Assembly (NCBI RefSeq): GCF_021347895.1 | Contig: NC_067114.1 | Span: 29,144,373-29,208,372 of the forward strand | Origin: Acanthochromis polyacanthus | Taxonomy: Eukaryota; Chordata; Actinopteri; Pomacentridae | Direction: 5' to 3' | DNA length: 64,000 bases | Shown: piece by piece, positions 13,341 to 25,080 of the stretch | Numbering within the stretch: the stretch's first letter is position 1 | Layout of the letters: every line of letters starts with the position of its first letter | Notes under the pieces: model-generated | Seen by the model: the letters and a program-made list of their open reading frames with translations, nothing else | The model's database searches: none | What the model was told of the DNA's origin: nothing | Made by a program: the position numbers and the translations under genes

Positions 13341-13621
13341 TCATTTTCTACGTCACTACCCAAACCTCATGACCATAGGATGGAACCATGAAGTCAGTGG
13401 TAAATCAAGAACTTGCCTTGTAGTTCAGCGACGTCTTCACGAGTCATCTGTCCATTTTCCCATCACTCATGAAGAAGATCCTGAGAGACCTCAACTCCTT
13501 CGCTTAGCGCAGCGACTCCTTCCTATCCGAGAGGCAGCAGTGCACGAGTTTCCACCGGACAACCATGGTTCCATCATGGAGGTGATGCTGTGTCTCAAAA
13601 CAAACAAAAAGCCAAAATATC

Positions 13622-14211
13622 TATCCATTATCTATGCAACACTTAATCCTCATTAGGGTCATGGGGGGCTGGAATCTATCCCAGCTGACAGAGGGTGAAG
13701 GCAGGGGACACCTGGACAGGTACCAGTCTATCATATCTAAATGGTAAATGGTTGTATTTTTATCCAAAGCACTTTACATGATGTCACATTTACCCATTCA
13801 CACACACATTCACACACCGATGGCAGAAGCTGCAAGGCGCTAACTACGACCCACCAGGAGCAATTAGGGGTTCGGTTTCTTGTGCAGGGACACCTCGACA
13901 GGCCAAGGATCGAACCAGCAACCTTCCAGTTACAAGACGGCCACTCTACCCACCAAGCCCCATAAATCTACATATAGAGACAAACAATCACACTCACATT
14001 CACACCTACAGACAGTTTAGAATCACCAGTTAACCTCAGCTTGTTTTTGGACTGTGGGAGGAAGCTGGAGAACCTGGAGAAAAGCCACACATGTACAGGG
14101 AGAACATGGAGACTCCATGCAGAAAGATCCCAGGAAGGCGGGGACATGAACCAGGGATCTTTTAACTGCAAGGCGACAGTGCTGACCACCAAGTCACTGT
14201 GCAGCCCTAAA
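13622..14211 (+). repeat. Common fish interspersed repeat, interrupted copy 1
   Basis: Contains CTATCCCAGCTGACAGAGGG, CACACCTACAGACAGTTTAG, TTTTTGGACTGTGGGAGGAA and AGAACATGGAGACTCCATGC in the order also found at 45976-46320, 54281-54565 and 54575-54890. Compared with those copies, about 230 bp (13737-13963) are inserted. I recognise it as an abundant fish repeat but cannot name the class. Confidence 0.8.
13737..13963 (+). repeat. Second fish repeat nested in the first
   Basis: It begins TAAATGGTAAATGG and contains ACTTTACATGATGTCACATT and CACACACCGATGGCAGAAGC, ending after GATCGAACCAGCAACCTTCC and CGGCCACTCTACCCACCAAG. This is a different, very common fish repeat. The uninterrupted copies of the host repeat show where it went in. 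Confidence 0.75.
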
Positions 14212-15399
14212 ACCAAAACAGAGCCTCATAATTCTTGGGAAAGTTTCGCTAACATGATTGATTTGCATTTTTTTTTCAGGATGGTCTCCTTGAGTTAGAT
14301 GAGGAGAGTGACATCAACCAGTGATGAACAACACAAAGGCAGGAAACAACAAGCTGTCCAAAGGTAACAAAATCCACTCTGATTGTTTAATCCGTGCCAA
14401 AATCTGATTTCTTTTGTGTTTGCATGGGATGACCTGATAACCGACTTGTTTGGACGCCTCCCACGTGTCCTTAGGAAAAAGTCTGTGGTTTGAGGACCCC
14501 TGCTCTCTTTCCTAACAGTTTTTACCTCTCTCCCCTGCCACTATGAAAAGGATATCATACTTGCATGTGACACATTTAGATTTGCTTTAATCTCTGAATT
14601 AAAGCTGTGTTCTGACAGGGTTTCAGCCGCACCAGCTCTTCTTGACATGTTGGGATTTGGGAGGTGTGCGTGTTGGTTATTCTGCAAGCCGCTGCCACCT
14701 GATTACCCAAAACACCATTCTTTATGTAGAACGTGTATTTTCAGAGGCGCTTAAAACTGCCATTATAAGGCGGCACATTAGTAGTAAACACTTTGGGTAC
14801 CGTATGCTAATTTGGTCCTCTTTTCCTGATTTTATGTGGTGTCTCATTTTTTCAATCAATATTTCAATGTTCTACTGTAATCAATTTTGTGTATTTTTTT
14901 TGTGAATTGTTTGCTAACCATTGAATTACCTGTACAAAAATATTTACACCAGTGTAAGTTTTTTTAAAGTATTATATTTACATTTTCTACATTTATATTT
15001 TCTTGTCCTATAATTACCACCCTGTCCATTTGTCACTGACTTCTAAAACGATCTACATAAATAAAATCTGACTGCTTTGCTACAACTGAACCCATCTATT
15101 TTAAATGCCGTGTGTCCAGTTTGCAGCGAAGGCTTTCCGTCCTCATCAGGGTTATTTTCTCTAATTCAACAAAGCTCCTCTTAAGTCACTGGAGACATCT
15201 GACAACCTCGCTCCCAGACTGAGCCGAGATCGTGACTGGTACAGTGAGCCGTAGCAAGAAAGTTAGTGGAGTGCTTCTTTAGTCCTAGTTTAAAAAATTA
15301 AACAAAAACGTAATTACAAAGCAGCTAAGCTGGATGGTGGATTGTGTCCTGAGGATCTGACTCGGACAGCATTACCCTACTTGTGATAAAGACATGAAA
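14212..15399. other. No gene seen
   Basis: AT-rich; no exon or element recognised. Confidence 0.4.
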
Positions 15400-16216
15400 G
15401 CAGCGAGGCTCTGATGATAGTGATGCACCACTCTGATCCAGATTCATACAAGTACCTGGGTGTTTACCTGAACAATAAGCTGGAGTGGTCAGACCCCACT
15501 GCATCTTTACAGGAAAGGTCAAAACAGACTATCTACTGAGGAGACTGAGGTCTTTTGGGGTGCAGGGGGTGCTCCTGGAGACTTTTAATGACTCTGTGGT
15601 GACATCAGCAATCTCAGAGTCATAAAAAGTTTTCAGGAGCACCCCCTGCATCCTAAAAGACCTCAGTCTCATTCATGTTTTATGGACATGGTGGATGCCT
15701 TTTATGGCTGATCAAGAAGGCCAGCTCTGTCCTGGGGAGCCCCCTGGACCCAGTGCAGGTGGTGGGAGAAAGGAGGATGCTAACCAAGCTAGCATCCCTG
15801 CTACATAGGGTCTCCTACCCCGTGCATGACACTCTGGACAGCTCCTTTAGCGACAGATTGACAAACCCCAAGTGCATAAAGGAGCGTTACTGCAGATCCT
15901 TCATTCCTGCTGGAATCAAACTCCATAATCAGCTCCCAACAGACCATAAACACACTTAATGGCACTTAGCAAACTGTCATGGTCAAATACATCAAAGTCC
16001 AATTAATTTGTGCAAATATTCATAAATTTGTGCTCTTACTATCCTTATGTTCTACAGTTTTTATTATATATATTGTATATATAGAGTTTATATCTTATTT
16101 CTTTAATTTGTAGATGTGTTCTCTTGATTTTTCTTACTGTCACTTTGCTGCTATGATGTGCAAATTTGCCCTTGTGGGATGAATAAAGGATATTCTATTC
16201 TATTCTATTCTATTCT
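15400..16216 (+). mobile_element. Non-LTR retrotransposon (LINE) 3' part with ATTCT tail
   Basis: The plus strand encodes KYLGVYLNNKLEW at about 15448-15486, RLRSFGV at about 15547, then KKASSVLGSPLDPVQVVGER and KERYCRSFIPAGIKLHNQLP up to 15959. These are conserved C-terminal blocks of a fish LINE reverse transcriptase (CR1/L2/Rex1 group by eye). The frame is broken several times. The 3' end is GGGATGAATAAAGGAT followed by (ATTCT)n at 16194-16216, a typical tandem 3' tail. A local inverted duplication disrupts it at 15541-15670. Confidence 0.85.
15541..15670. repeat. Imperfect palindrome, 56-bp arms, 18-bp loop
   Basis: Arm 15541-15596 (GAGACTGAGGTCTTTTGGGG ... ACTCTG) is complementary to 15615-15670 (CAGAGTC ... 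GACCTCAGTCTC) with a few mismatches. The first arm is in LINE coding order; the second is a local inverted copy inserted in the same LINE. Confidence 0.9.
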
Positions 16217-17429
16217 AACACATTTCAACAACTATTGGTTTGATTACAATGAAACTTCAAATGACAATTCAAAATACCCAAATTACTTCAGGCATATGGG
16301 TTCTGTAAAGCATCTTGAGACAGTTTGACCTGTAACTAATGCTATATAAATTGAACTGAAAATTGAATAATTCCCGTCATCCTCTGACATATGCTTGAAA
16401 TCCATCAGCCTGTTGACTTTTGACCTAACGAGATTGATTTCACCTTACAGTTTCGTTGCAGCTTCATGTGTCCTGTAAATTCCAGAAATGTTCTGCCATG
16501 TGGAACCTCACTTATCATGAGAACACAACTTTTACGACACCGTTTTTAAAATCTTCCATGATAATTACATTGTAATGTCTCACTTTTGCAAATGGAAATT
16601 TTAAAAAAAAGGCTTCTTCAAACAGAAAGGGGTCTTTAAATTGTCTATTTTGTCATTAATATTTGCAGAATTGCTGTTTTCTTCTAATAAAGGGGGAAAC
16701 ATTTTAAGAGAGACGTGGCTAGCGCTGTTCTGTAACTTTTCCGTCCACCTGTCAGTCAATAACAACAGCAGAGATGATGTGTTTGTTGCATCATCGTGCT
16801 ATCCAGCCATCACACGGACTGAAATGTCTTCAACCAAACATAAGCTGGGCTTGGATGTATTATTTACTTTACTGGCGGTTCGAACCTGTGCAACCTGACA
16901 ACCCATCAGCCTTTCTCGACAGCAGAGCGGAGCGTCTCCAGCCTGAGACACAGAGCAGTTTTATTGTTTTACAGTACCTCACCTCTCCACACTGACGGGA
17001 TGTAAAAACTAAATCAAAATTCAGCCAAGCCTGCATATTTCTGTGTACAAACACAGCATGCAAAGACAGTTAATCAGCTGACTGTACTTCACTGTGCTCT
17101 ATTATTCCACGCTGTCTAACTTATTCTAATGATATTCTGTTTTGTAACAGCTGAGGGTGACTCAGCTGGTTCTGTGTGAGCACCAGAGCGTTGGGTTACA
17201 TAATGTGGGTTTTCCTTTGGGTTTATACAGGTAGCCTTCCAGGGCAGCAGCTCACCTGGTGTGATGGGACCTGCTTATGTAACCCAGACACAACTAGATG
17301 CTGCTTTGATATATAGGAGCAGATGTGGCCTGGAGGTAAAAGCAGCCAGAAATTTTCTATCGCCTTTTTTTTCTCGTTTTCTTTTATTCTTCCGTTGCGT
17401 GAGTTGTGCACCGTGGGCGCTCAGGAAAC
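16217..17429. other. No gene seen; another LINE tail fragment
   Basis: Positions 16300-16366 (AAGCATCTTGAGACAGTTTG, then CTATATAAATTGAA) look like the 3' tail of a further LINE. Nothing else recognised. Confidence 0.45.
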
Positions 17430-18060
17430 AATGTATCGACACATCAAAGGAGGAGAGCGTAATTCCCGACAGTCTGGTGTCCACACTTCAGGACCTCCGC
17501 CTTCACCAGAACCTCTGTGGTTGGATTCAGGATTTCCTGGAGGGGATCCTGACCACCGGAAGACCACAGAGCTGCTTGCCGAGCCGCCTCCTGTGCTCTC
17601 TCTCTTCACCTTTTGAAGATGTACCTGCTTATAACACCAGCACAATCACAGAGTATGCAGAAGAAACCACAGGCTTTGGGATGAGCTCTGATAGCGATGA
17701 GTCAGTCTACAGAGAGGAGGCGCAGCGGAGGAGGCGCTCAGGGCGACGGGACGAAATAACTGGCCGTAGATTTTAGTAGAAACGGAACAACGGATTCTCC
17801 AGTTCTCATAAATGGTGACATCGTGAAGAGAGTCTGGAAGCCCCAACATGGGCAGGAAACACCACAGCACCGCTTCGAACTCAGCCGAGCAGAGGCTTTA
17901 TTTTCTGAGGTCAGTGAAGAAAGTAAACAGCAACAGGAACTCACTGGTGACCTTTAGCAGATGCAGGATTGAGAGCATACTGATACACTACATCTCAGTA
18001 GGGGAAACAAAATTGCAATACTGCAGACAAAAAAAAAAAAAGCCTTTCAGTGTGCAGTGA
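17430..18060 (+). mobile_element. Decayed LINE reverse-transcriptase fragment
   Basis: Frames in order read DSLVSTLQDLRLHQNLCGWI at about 17470-17530, TSTITEYAEETTGFG at about 17636 (a damaged form of the FADDTTV catalytic block, Asp residues lost), DSDESVYREEAQR, and EQRLYFLRSVKKV at about 17889. This is the palm-to-thumb order of a CR1/L2/Rex1-type reverse transcriptase. Frameshifts and stops show it is dead. Confidence 0.8.
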
Positions 18061-19249
18061 GAAGTGAACAGGAAACTACTGGGCTCCGGCTGCAAACTTT
18101 TGAAGAGATCTACAGCTCTGGGGGCAAAGCAATCATCACAAATCCAAACACGATGTCCGCCACCGATATTACTGTAACATTACTGTACAGGCCATACGCT
18201 GCTTCTGTCAGCCAGCTGTGTGTTATACACAAGCTAAAATATTAATACAGATTCCTAGTTTTTCTTTTTATGCCACCTTTTTTAGTCCCTTAACATTAAA
18301 TGCCTTTATTCTCGACATATAGAAATGCTTTTGATTTGTATTGTAGCTTTAGTGCAGAATGTATTTTCTAACCCTACACTATCTGCCCGTTTCACTCTAT
18401 ATGCACTGAGAGGTTTTTCTTCATATTTTTACTTTCATAGAGTTCTGTAAATTAAGTAATAAATCATGTAATCAACCAAAGATTACTGTGGAAGGACTCA
18501 CTGATTTCAAACTATCTTCTGCATTCCTGATGTACATTTGAATTTGCAGCGGTTATGTGCTCATCATTTAAACCTACATTAATGATTGTCCTGCCCTCGC
18601 ACTTTGCTAGGCAGGCAGATAACCATCACCTCAGAAAAAAACACACCGTTGTTCCTTTTGTCGCCTATTTATTTGCTGGATGCATGGCATGGATTTTTGA
18701 TGAACGAGTGAATGTGGTAAAACTGTAAACAAGAAACAGAATATTGTGTATGAGCTGATATGTAAAGAATAAATCATAATGTCTCCTGACTACTATACAC
18801 AGCAGAGTACATCTTAAAGGGGCTAACCAGCTAACAGGCTAACGCGAGCGCTAGCGAACGGCTAATTAGCGTCGATGCTAGCGTCTTTTATAACATATTA
18901 TTTTGGATAAATTACTGGCATGAAACATCCTTTACAACTTCTAGCAGTTAGTACTACGCTTACACTTGCAGAACACATCATTCCAGTATCTTACAGGCTG
19001 TGCTGGCTTAAAACGCACTGTGGCAGGTACAAAAGAAGCTTAGCCGTTGTCTGTTGCCGTTAGACAGGAAGTGGTCGGCAGCATCACTTCCGGAGTCACA
19101 CCAAAATAAACCGGACAGTGTCAAACCATCACAACAAAACAAATAAAGTCCCTATGAAATTTTAACGAACAAAAAGAAATGTAAATGGCTCTCATGGAGC
19201 CAGAACAATGATATTAAATGACTGAGATGTTTGTGATTGGCTCAGAAAG
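18061..19249. other. No gene seen
   Basis: A GCTAAC/GCTAGC-rich patch at 18825-18880 and ACTTCCGG at 19086-19093 are noted. There is no open frame of interest. Confidence 0.4.
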
Positions 19250-19752
19250 ACTAAATCATCTGAACAATAACGCTGTCTGGACCTTAGATGACAGCATCAT
19301 TCAGTGCAAGGACACTGTTAAAAATGTCGGTGTGACCTGAGATCAGTCTCTTAGATTTGTCTCCTGCATACAAGAGGTGACAAAAATAGCTTTCTTCTAC
19401 CTTAGGAGGATTGCTTTTTGGCTTTTTCTTGTCTCTTGAGGATGCTGAGGTTCTTATCCATCCGTTTGTGATTTCTAGGTTGGATTATTGCAATGCTCTC
19501 CTGTGTGGCTTGCCTAAGAGGAGCTTTCATAGTCTACAGATGGTTCAGAATGAAACATGACCACATCTCACCAGTGTTGGTCTTACTCCATTGGCTCCCA
19601 GTTTATGTTAGAGCTCATTTTAAGATACTTCTACTAACATGTAAAGCTGTAAATGCACTGGGCCATCATTGCGCTCCCAGGGGACGGGTCGGCTGACTGT
19701 CCCTAGAGTTAAAAAGAAGATAGTCGGTGGGCTGGCTTTTTATTTCTATGAA

Positions 19753-20033
19753 CCGTCTTTATGGAACGCTCTTCCATCTGACATTAGGTAAACTTGCTCA
19801 GTAGAGCTGTTCAAAGCAAAGCTGGAGACCTTTGGCCCACTTCGCTGTCTGGCCAAAATCCAAATATTTGGGATATTTGGGTCCAGCCCTAAAAACAACA
19901 TCTAAGAAGACACAGTACCTCACAGTTATGATTCATATGCAGCAGAGAACAAGTGGGTCTTCAGCTTTGCTTTGAACAGCTCTACTGAGCAAGTTTACCT
20001 AATGTCAGATGGAAGAGCGTTCCATAAAGACGG
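19753..20033. repeat. Perfect 72-bp inverted repeat, 137-bp spacer
   Basis: Positions 19753-19824 are the exact reverse complement of 19962-20033, and similarity continues a few bases outside. Both arms are the same LINE segment (VELFKAKLE coding region) in opposite directions. Confidence 0.95.
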
Positions 20034-20099
20034 TTTATGGATATTACGGGGCAGAACGAATATTCAGAGACCAGAAACCACTATTTGGGCCAGCCCTAG
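19837..20099. mobile_element. Rearranged hAT ends around inverted LINE piece
   Basis: TTTGGGTCCAGCCCTAA at 19877-19893 and TTTGGGCCAGCCCTAG at about 20084-20099 both resemble the right end of the hAT element at 28817-29214 (GGGTCCAGCCCTA). GAATATTC and CAGAAACCACTATT at about 20057-20085 match its subterminal sequence. Both ends point the same way, so this is not a simple insertion. Confidence 0.6.
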
Positions 20100-20193
20100 T
20101 TGTTTTTGTCAGTTTTATCATTGTTTTTATAGTTTATCTGTTGCTTGCTCTGTAACTTGAAAATGCTATGTAAATAAAGCTATTATTATTATT

Positions 20194-21830
20194 TGATCAT
20201 TGCTTCTATCTCTAAAATGGAGGTTCTGGGGAGGTTACAACAAAAAAACAACTGTTCAGAATAACTTCGTTTCTTGACATCAACTTTTACCTTGACATTT
20301 TTATTCTGACTGATTGATCAATCCAGGTATAACTTTAGTGAAAGCTGTGAAATACTGCTGTAATATGGTCCTACTTTGCTTTTAATCAAAAATCATTTGT
20401 CAGGTTTCGTTCATATACAGTGATTTCATTATAGCTCTTAATTATATAACGAATGCTGTAAAAGCAGAGTTGCACTTAATTTGGAAGATTGGCACGGTGT
20501 TAATGTAATGAAATTCATGTTCAAACCTCATCTAACGAGTCCCTTATGATGGGAGGAGGAATACAATGGTCACATCTGAGTGTGAATAATGAGTCAGAGC
20601 CTGCATCTGAACAGAAGTAGAGAAAAAAAGCCAACTGGCGGAGACTCCAGGAAGTTGCTGGTCTCAGCCAAGAAATATTTCACCCCATCAGACCACAACA
20701 CTTTACTTGGGTATTTGTTTGGACAAAATAAGAGAGATACAAAATGTTAAAATGCCTTTAAGGTGGTTGAATATACCCCTAAAAACTCATCTTAGTGTTT
20801 TTTTTAACATGAAAATAATACATTTGTGACTTAAAATGGCTTCGATGCAACTCTTCACAGCTGCTTCTTTTCGAAAGCGTTGATCTGCATAGTAACTGTA
20901 AAACTACGACACAGGACCAAATTGTATTCTTAGAGTAATGCATCCACGGTGTAGACTGCTTATTCTATGATGAGTCTTCCAGCACATAAAAAACTCCACG
21001 TGGACATGCTCGCAAGGTAAAAAGCTTGACTTTTACCAGCAGGGTCATTAATTATACAATAGATCAAGTAAATTGGAGTTGCTGTATAGTTGTGGAGCTT
21101 GCCTGAGTATTAATTTAATGATATTCATGTTTAAACATCATCTCACCAACTCCCCTGTGAGAGGAAAAGAAATACACTGCACTCATTTAAGGGCTAACAA
21201 TGAGATGGAGTGTGCATGTAAACAGAAACAGAGGGGAAAAAAAGAAGACAACTGGCTGAAATGGTCCATTTCCTGATGCATAATGCCACAAGACTTTACT
21301 TTCTTTTGAGTAAAAAAAGCAAGATATAAAATGTTAATTAGTGATCTTAAAATGTGGCAGACATGATTTTGAACTTTGGATAGAGCCAGGCTTTTGAGAT
21401 ATTTATAACTGTGTTTCAGACCAAAATGTGTAGGCAACAGCTGAGTTGGCCCACGATGCAGTAAAGACTGTAAAACTGTGAGATGCTTGTTCTTAAGGAT
21501 GCTGGAGAAGGTTTAAACCACGGGAAGTTAACAGAGGAGATGGGAGTCCAATGCTACGCTAACTGCCAGCTGGTGAAACAGTAACTTAGTGTTTGGTATA
21601 ATTTTTTTCATTTAACTATTGGCAAAAAATGATTCCAACAGCAATGGATTCTGGTTTGAAACTAACCAAAATATTCTTCTCATGTTCTTGTGTATTCTGT
21701 ACATCCACTCAAATCAAATGTTTTATTTTGACCTGCCACATTTGTATTTATAATGTAAGATCATCAGTCAAAGTGAGGTTTGTTTAAGTGAACGGGAACA
21801 ATGGCAAATTCCTATTCAGTTACAACAACT
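20194..21830. other. No gene seen
   Basis: Two related patches, at about 20510-20770 and 21110-21340, share TCATGTT.AAAC.TCATCT and AAGAGA.A..AAAATGTTAA, suggesting an old duplication. No coding sequence recognised. Confidence 0.45.
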
Positions 21831-21835
21831 ATTGT

Positions 21836-21912
21836 GGCTCAAATTTCCCTTGGGATTAATAAAGTATCCATCCATCCATCCATCCATCCATCCATCCATC
21901 CATCCATCCATC
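21836..21912 (+). repeat. LINE-type tail with (ATCC)n
   Basis: AAATTTCCCTTGGGATTAAT followed by AAAGTATCCATCC and about 15 ATCC units. This is the usual 3' end of a fish LINE with a tetranucleotide tail. Confidence 0.7.
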
Positions 21913-22046
21913 TCTCTATCCATTTATCTTCCATTTGTGGTGCTGTTAGCACTTTACAGAAATGTATTTGCAAAGATACTCAGAGAGATTCTGTAAAGCT
22001 TGTGTTACTTCAAACATTACCGATTGTTAATGTTAAGACCAGCCAA

Positions 22047-22706
22047 TAGTGGTGTGAAATATTGCAAGAGTTGGTATCGATCCGATAACAAGTAAATACA
22101 AGGCCACTATTGCCAATACCGATACTGATACCGATACTCCAGACTAACTCTTTCAGTAGTTGGTAGGTTCAGAACAAAAGTTAGCTGCTGTATATGGTCG
22201 TCCACATCTGGAATGAAGATGGGGTTGTAAATGCTTACAGGGCTTAAGGATCAGACTAATTCCTGGGTAGGTTTTCTGTGGGTCAGACGTGGAAGAATCT
22301 GGGTTGTCAATGAAATCAAAAAGTGAGGGATAACCTCCTTAAACAGTGTTCATTTTTGACAGTTTGGTCAATATTTGTGCAAAACTTTTGTCACTCAAAT
22401 AGGAAATGCTCTTTTAAGATGCATTTTTACATGAAACTTTTACACAGAGCTACTTTTGTAAAGATGAATATGACAATGTCCTGCCTGGTTACAGGTGAAA
22501 CACTTCACTAGCTGAACATTTGCTCACGGAAACACACTACATTTAAGTGTAGACGGATGCTGCTCAGGCGACGCTAGTCTTTGTAATCGGCACATATGAG
22601 AGAAACTGAAACTAAAGTACTGATCTTATTGCACTGAAATCGTTCAACATCAATACCAACGCTGCTATCGATATTACTGATATTTGGATCGATACACCCA
22701 CTTCTA
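22047..22706. mobile_element. Non-autonomous hAT-like element with perfect 8-bp target duplication
   Basis: The left end TAGTGGTGTGA and right end CACCCACTTCTA are imperfect inverted repeats, and TATCGATCC lies near both ends. The flanks ccagccaa at 22039-22046 and 22707-22714 are identical. Length 660 bp with no transposase frame. Confidence 0.85.
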
Positions 22707-22714
22707 CCAGCCAA

Positions 22715-24689
22715 CGGTTTTGCCCACTCTTTCACTTCCTTCTTGATTAAGTACACAAGCGCCACAATGTTTAAACATACAACAACAGCATTTATTTTTG
22801 TTCAAAAATGTATGTATTTCCATTGTAATCCAGCTAAAACCATATTTACAGTACCACTCAAAGTATACCATAAGTTATATTTCAGGCTACCCCAAAAGAA
22901 ATGGTATAATTTTATAAGTGTGAATTCCATCGCTTAGCTAGATACGACAGCTGATCTCCACCGTCGTTACACGTCCATGTATTTATGACAGTTACATTTG
23001 ATTTTTTTTAATTAAACAAACAGAAAGACCCAGAGTTGTTTCCTTCATGATACAACATCACAGCAAACTGAAAAAACAATCCAACAAGCTAATGATCGGT
23101 TGTGTCATCAATGACGTCCATCCAGAACATGCACCCATTTTACAAATCGTCACGTTGGAATTTCACGCGCCGACCAAAGTCTTCTTCAGTCCGTTCGGTT
23201 TCGAGACCCCACAGCCGAGGCGGGTTCATATTATATGCAGGGAGTCTGTGTTCATTACCTGAATGGCTCCAAGGAGACTTTTCATTATTTCTGATGAGGA
23301 TGAGGTTCAACCCATGAAAACCTTTACTGTGAACCTGAGATCTGTTAAAAGGTACCCTGTGGAGTTTTTGACGTACGAGTTCGGTTTTGCTTAGCAGACG
23401 ATGCCAATGGAGTGACACTTTTTCCACTGATATATTTACTGTAGGTGGAAGTGATGCTGACAAACAGGAACATAAACAACACCGGTTTCCAAAAAAATCC
23501 AGCATACAGATGTTTTATGAGGACGGAAAAGGATCCAACGCGTTCACAAAGCGTGAAGGATGAAGGTGTTGGTGAGAACGGAAAACTGGCTGCTGTTTTT
23601 TAATGAGGAAACTCCACAGAGCATCTTTAATATTTCAGACAGTAATATCTGCATCTTGATAATACATAATACATCTGAACAAAATATGAAGGTGACTTTA
23701 ATAACAGAATGATCAATAACAGTGTGGTTTTCCTTTAATATTTTACTCAACAACATGATTTAAAGTGACAGAAATGCTGTCTTTTAATCAGACCTTTGGA
23801 TTACACTGTAGCACATCGATCTTAAACGTCACTTTACCTTTGCTGTGTCTGTTTGTGTAGCTTTTGTTGAATCTGACTCAACACCTCATGTCCAATTGAC
23901 CATTCTCTAAACCCCGTCCCCTTCTTTTGCGACACGTCAGACTTTCTGTTCTCTCATGGCACATATGCAGTCTGCATTAACAACAGACAGATTTATCCAC
24001 TAAGTCTTTAACCACAGATTTTCAGTTTTTTTTCCAAGTTGTTGAAATCTCTTGAAAACTGAGTGCTTCTTCAGAGAAAGTCATTTTCTCCCTGAAAGCT
24101 CTGATCAATCTGAGTTGGCACTAAAAGAGAAACGACAGAAAAAGCAACATGAATGACTCACGTCTGCTGAAGTCTGCTGTTAAAGGTAATTAAACACTGA
24201 AATCCAATGTAGTTCTAGATTGAATAAGTACTTTAAACCGCCACATGTCCACCTCTGCAATTAAACAAACGTCACTCAGTGTTATTACTGTTAGCTCCAG
24301 GTCACCTGGTAGATCGGTTCGTCGATATCACGTCCCATTGGACCAGATCCTCATCGGTTCAACGTGGAGGAGTTACGTGACGATCACCGTACATTTGTCC
24401 ATCCGTTATTCCGTCTGTGTGCAACGTTACTCACAAACTGATTTGGATGAAATCTTCAGGGAAGGTCAGAAATGACACAAGGACCAACTGACTAGATTTT
24501 GGTAGTGATGCGGCTTACAGTCTGGATCCATGGATTTGTTAAAGATTTCTCTATCACTGTGAGATAGCGGCACAGCGTCACTGTAACCGTGACAACCAGT
24601 GGACACTACATCAGCTGATTGTGATCCTCCTACAAATCCACCACTTAGTACCATGAATGTTTATAAAACTGTAACTGTGAATAATTCTT
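22715..24689. other. No gene seen
   Basis: No exon or element recognised. Confidence 0.4.
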
Positions 24690-25080
24690 AATGTTTTAAA
24701 GAACATTTTAAGCGTTTGAAGACATTTTAAAGCCATTTTGGACCATTTCTAGTCATTTTTTAACCCTTTTTATCCATCCGAGATAATTAATTGATTTTGG
24801 ACAGATTTAAACAGTTAAGGAGGATTTTTGAGCAAGTTCTGGACAAATGTGAGTCATTTCTAGAAATTTTGCACATATTTTGGGGGCATTTTTGACAACT
24901 TTTTGCAACAACAGGTCAAATTTGAGCCATTCTGGACGTGTTTTTATCGTTTTCTGCGCCATCCCAGATGTTGAACTCATTTTGGACAGATTGTGAACAG
25001 GAAAAGAGGATTTTTTTGAGCAAGTTCTGGACAAAGTTTGGACAAGTTCTGAGGACTTATCTGTCGAAAATCCTACATCG
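24690..25080 (+). repeat. Degenerate T-rich low-complexity repeat
   Basis: Loose tandem repetition of CATTTTGGAC, GAGCAAGTTCTGGACAAA and GAGTCATTT motifs. GAGCAAGTTCTGGACAAA occurs at about 24831 and again at 25018. Confidence 0.6.

Larger units (their letters stand above)
19250..20193 (+). mobile_element. L2-type LINE 3' part, disrupted
   Basis: Plus-strand pieces read KNVGV at about 19321, EVTKIAFFYLRRIA at about 19375, RLDYCNALLCGL in the 19470-19515 region and HDHISPVLVLLHWLPVYVRA at about 19557. They end in SDIR and VELFKAKLETF at 19777-19835. The 3' tail, AAAATGCTATGTAAATAAAG followed by (TTA)n, lies at 20159-20193. About 260 bp of rearranged hAT and inverted LINE sequence (19837-20099) separates the coding end from the tail. 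Confidence 0.85.

Noticed and set aside
18825..19110. Possible promoter (GCTAGC-rich patch and ACTTCCGG)
   Set aside because: No CpG island, no following first exon, and such motifs are common in fish repeats.
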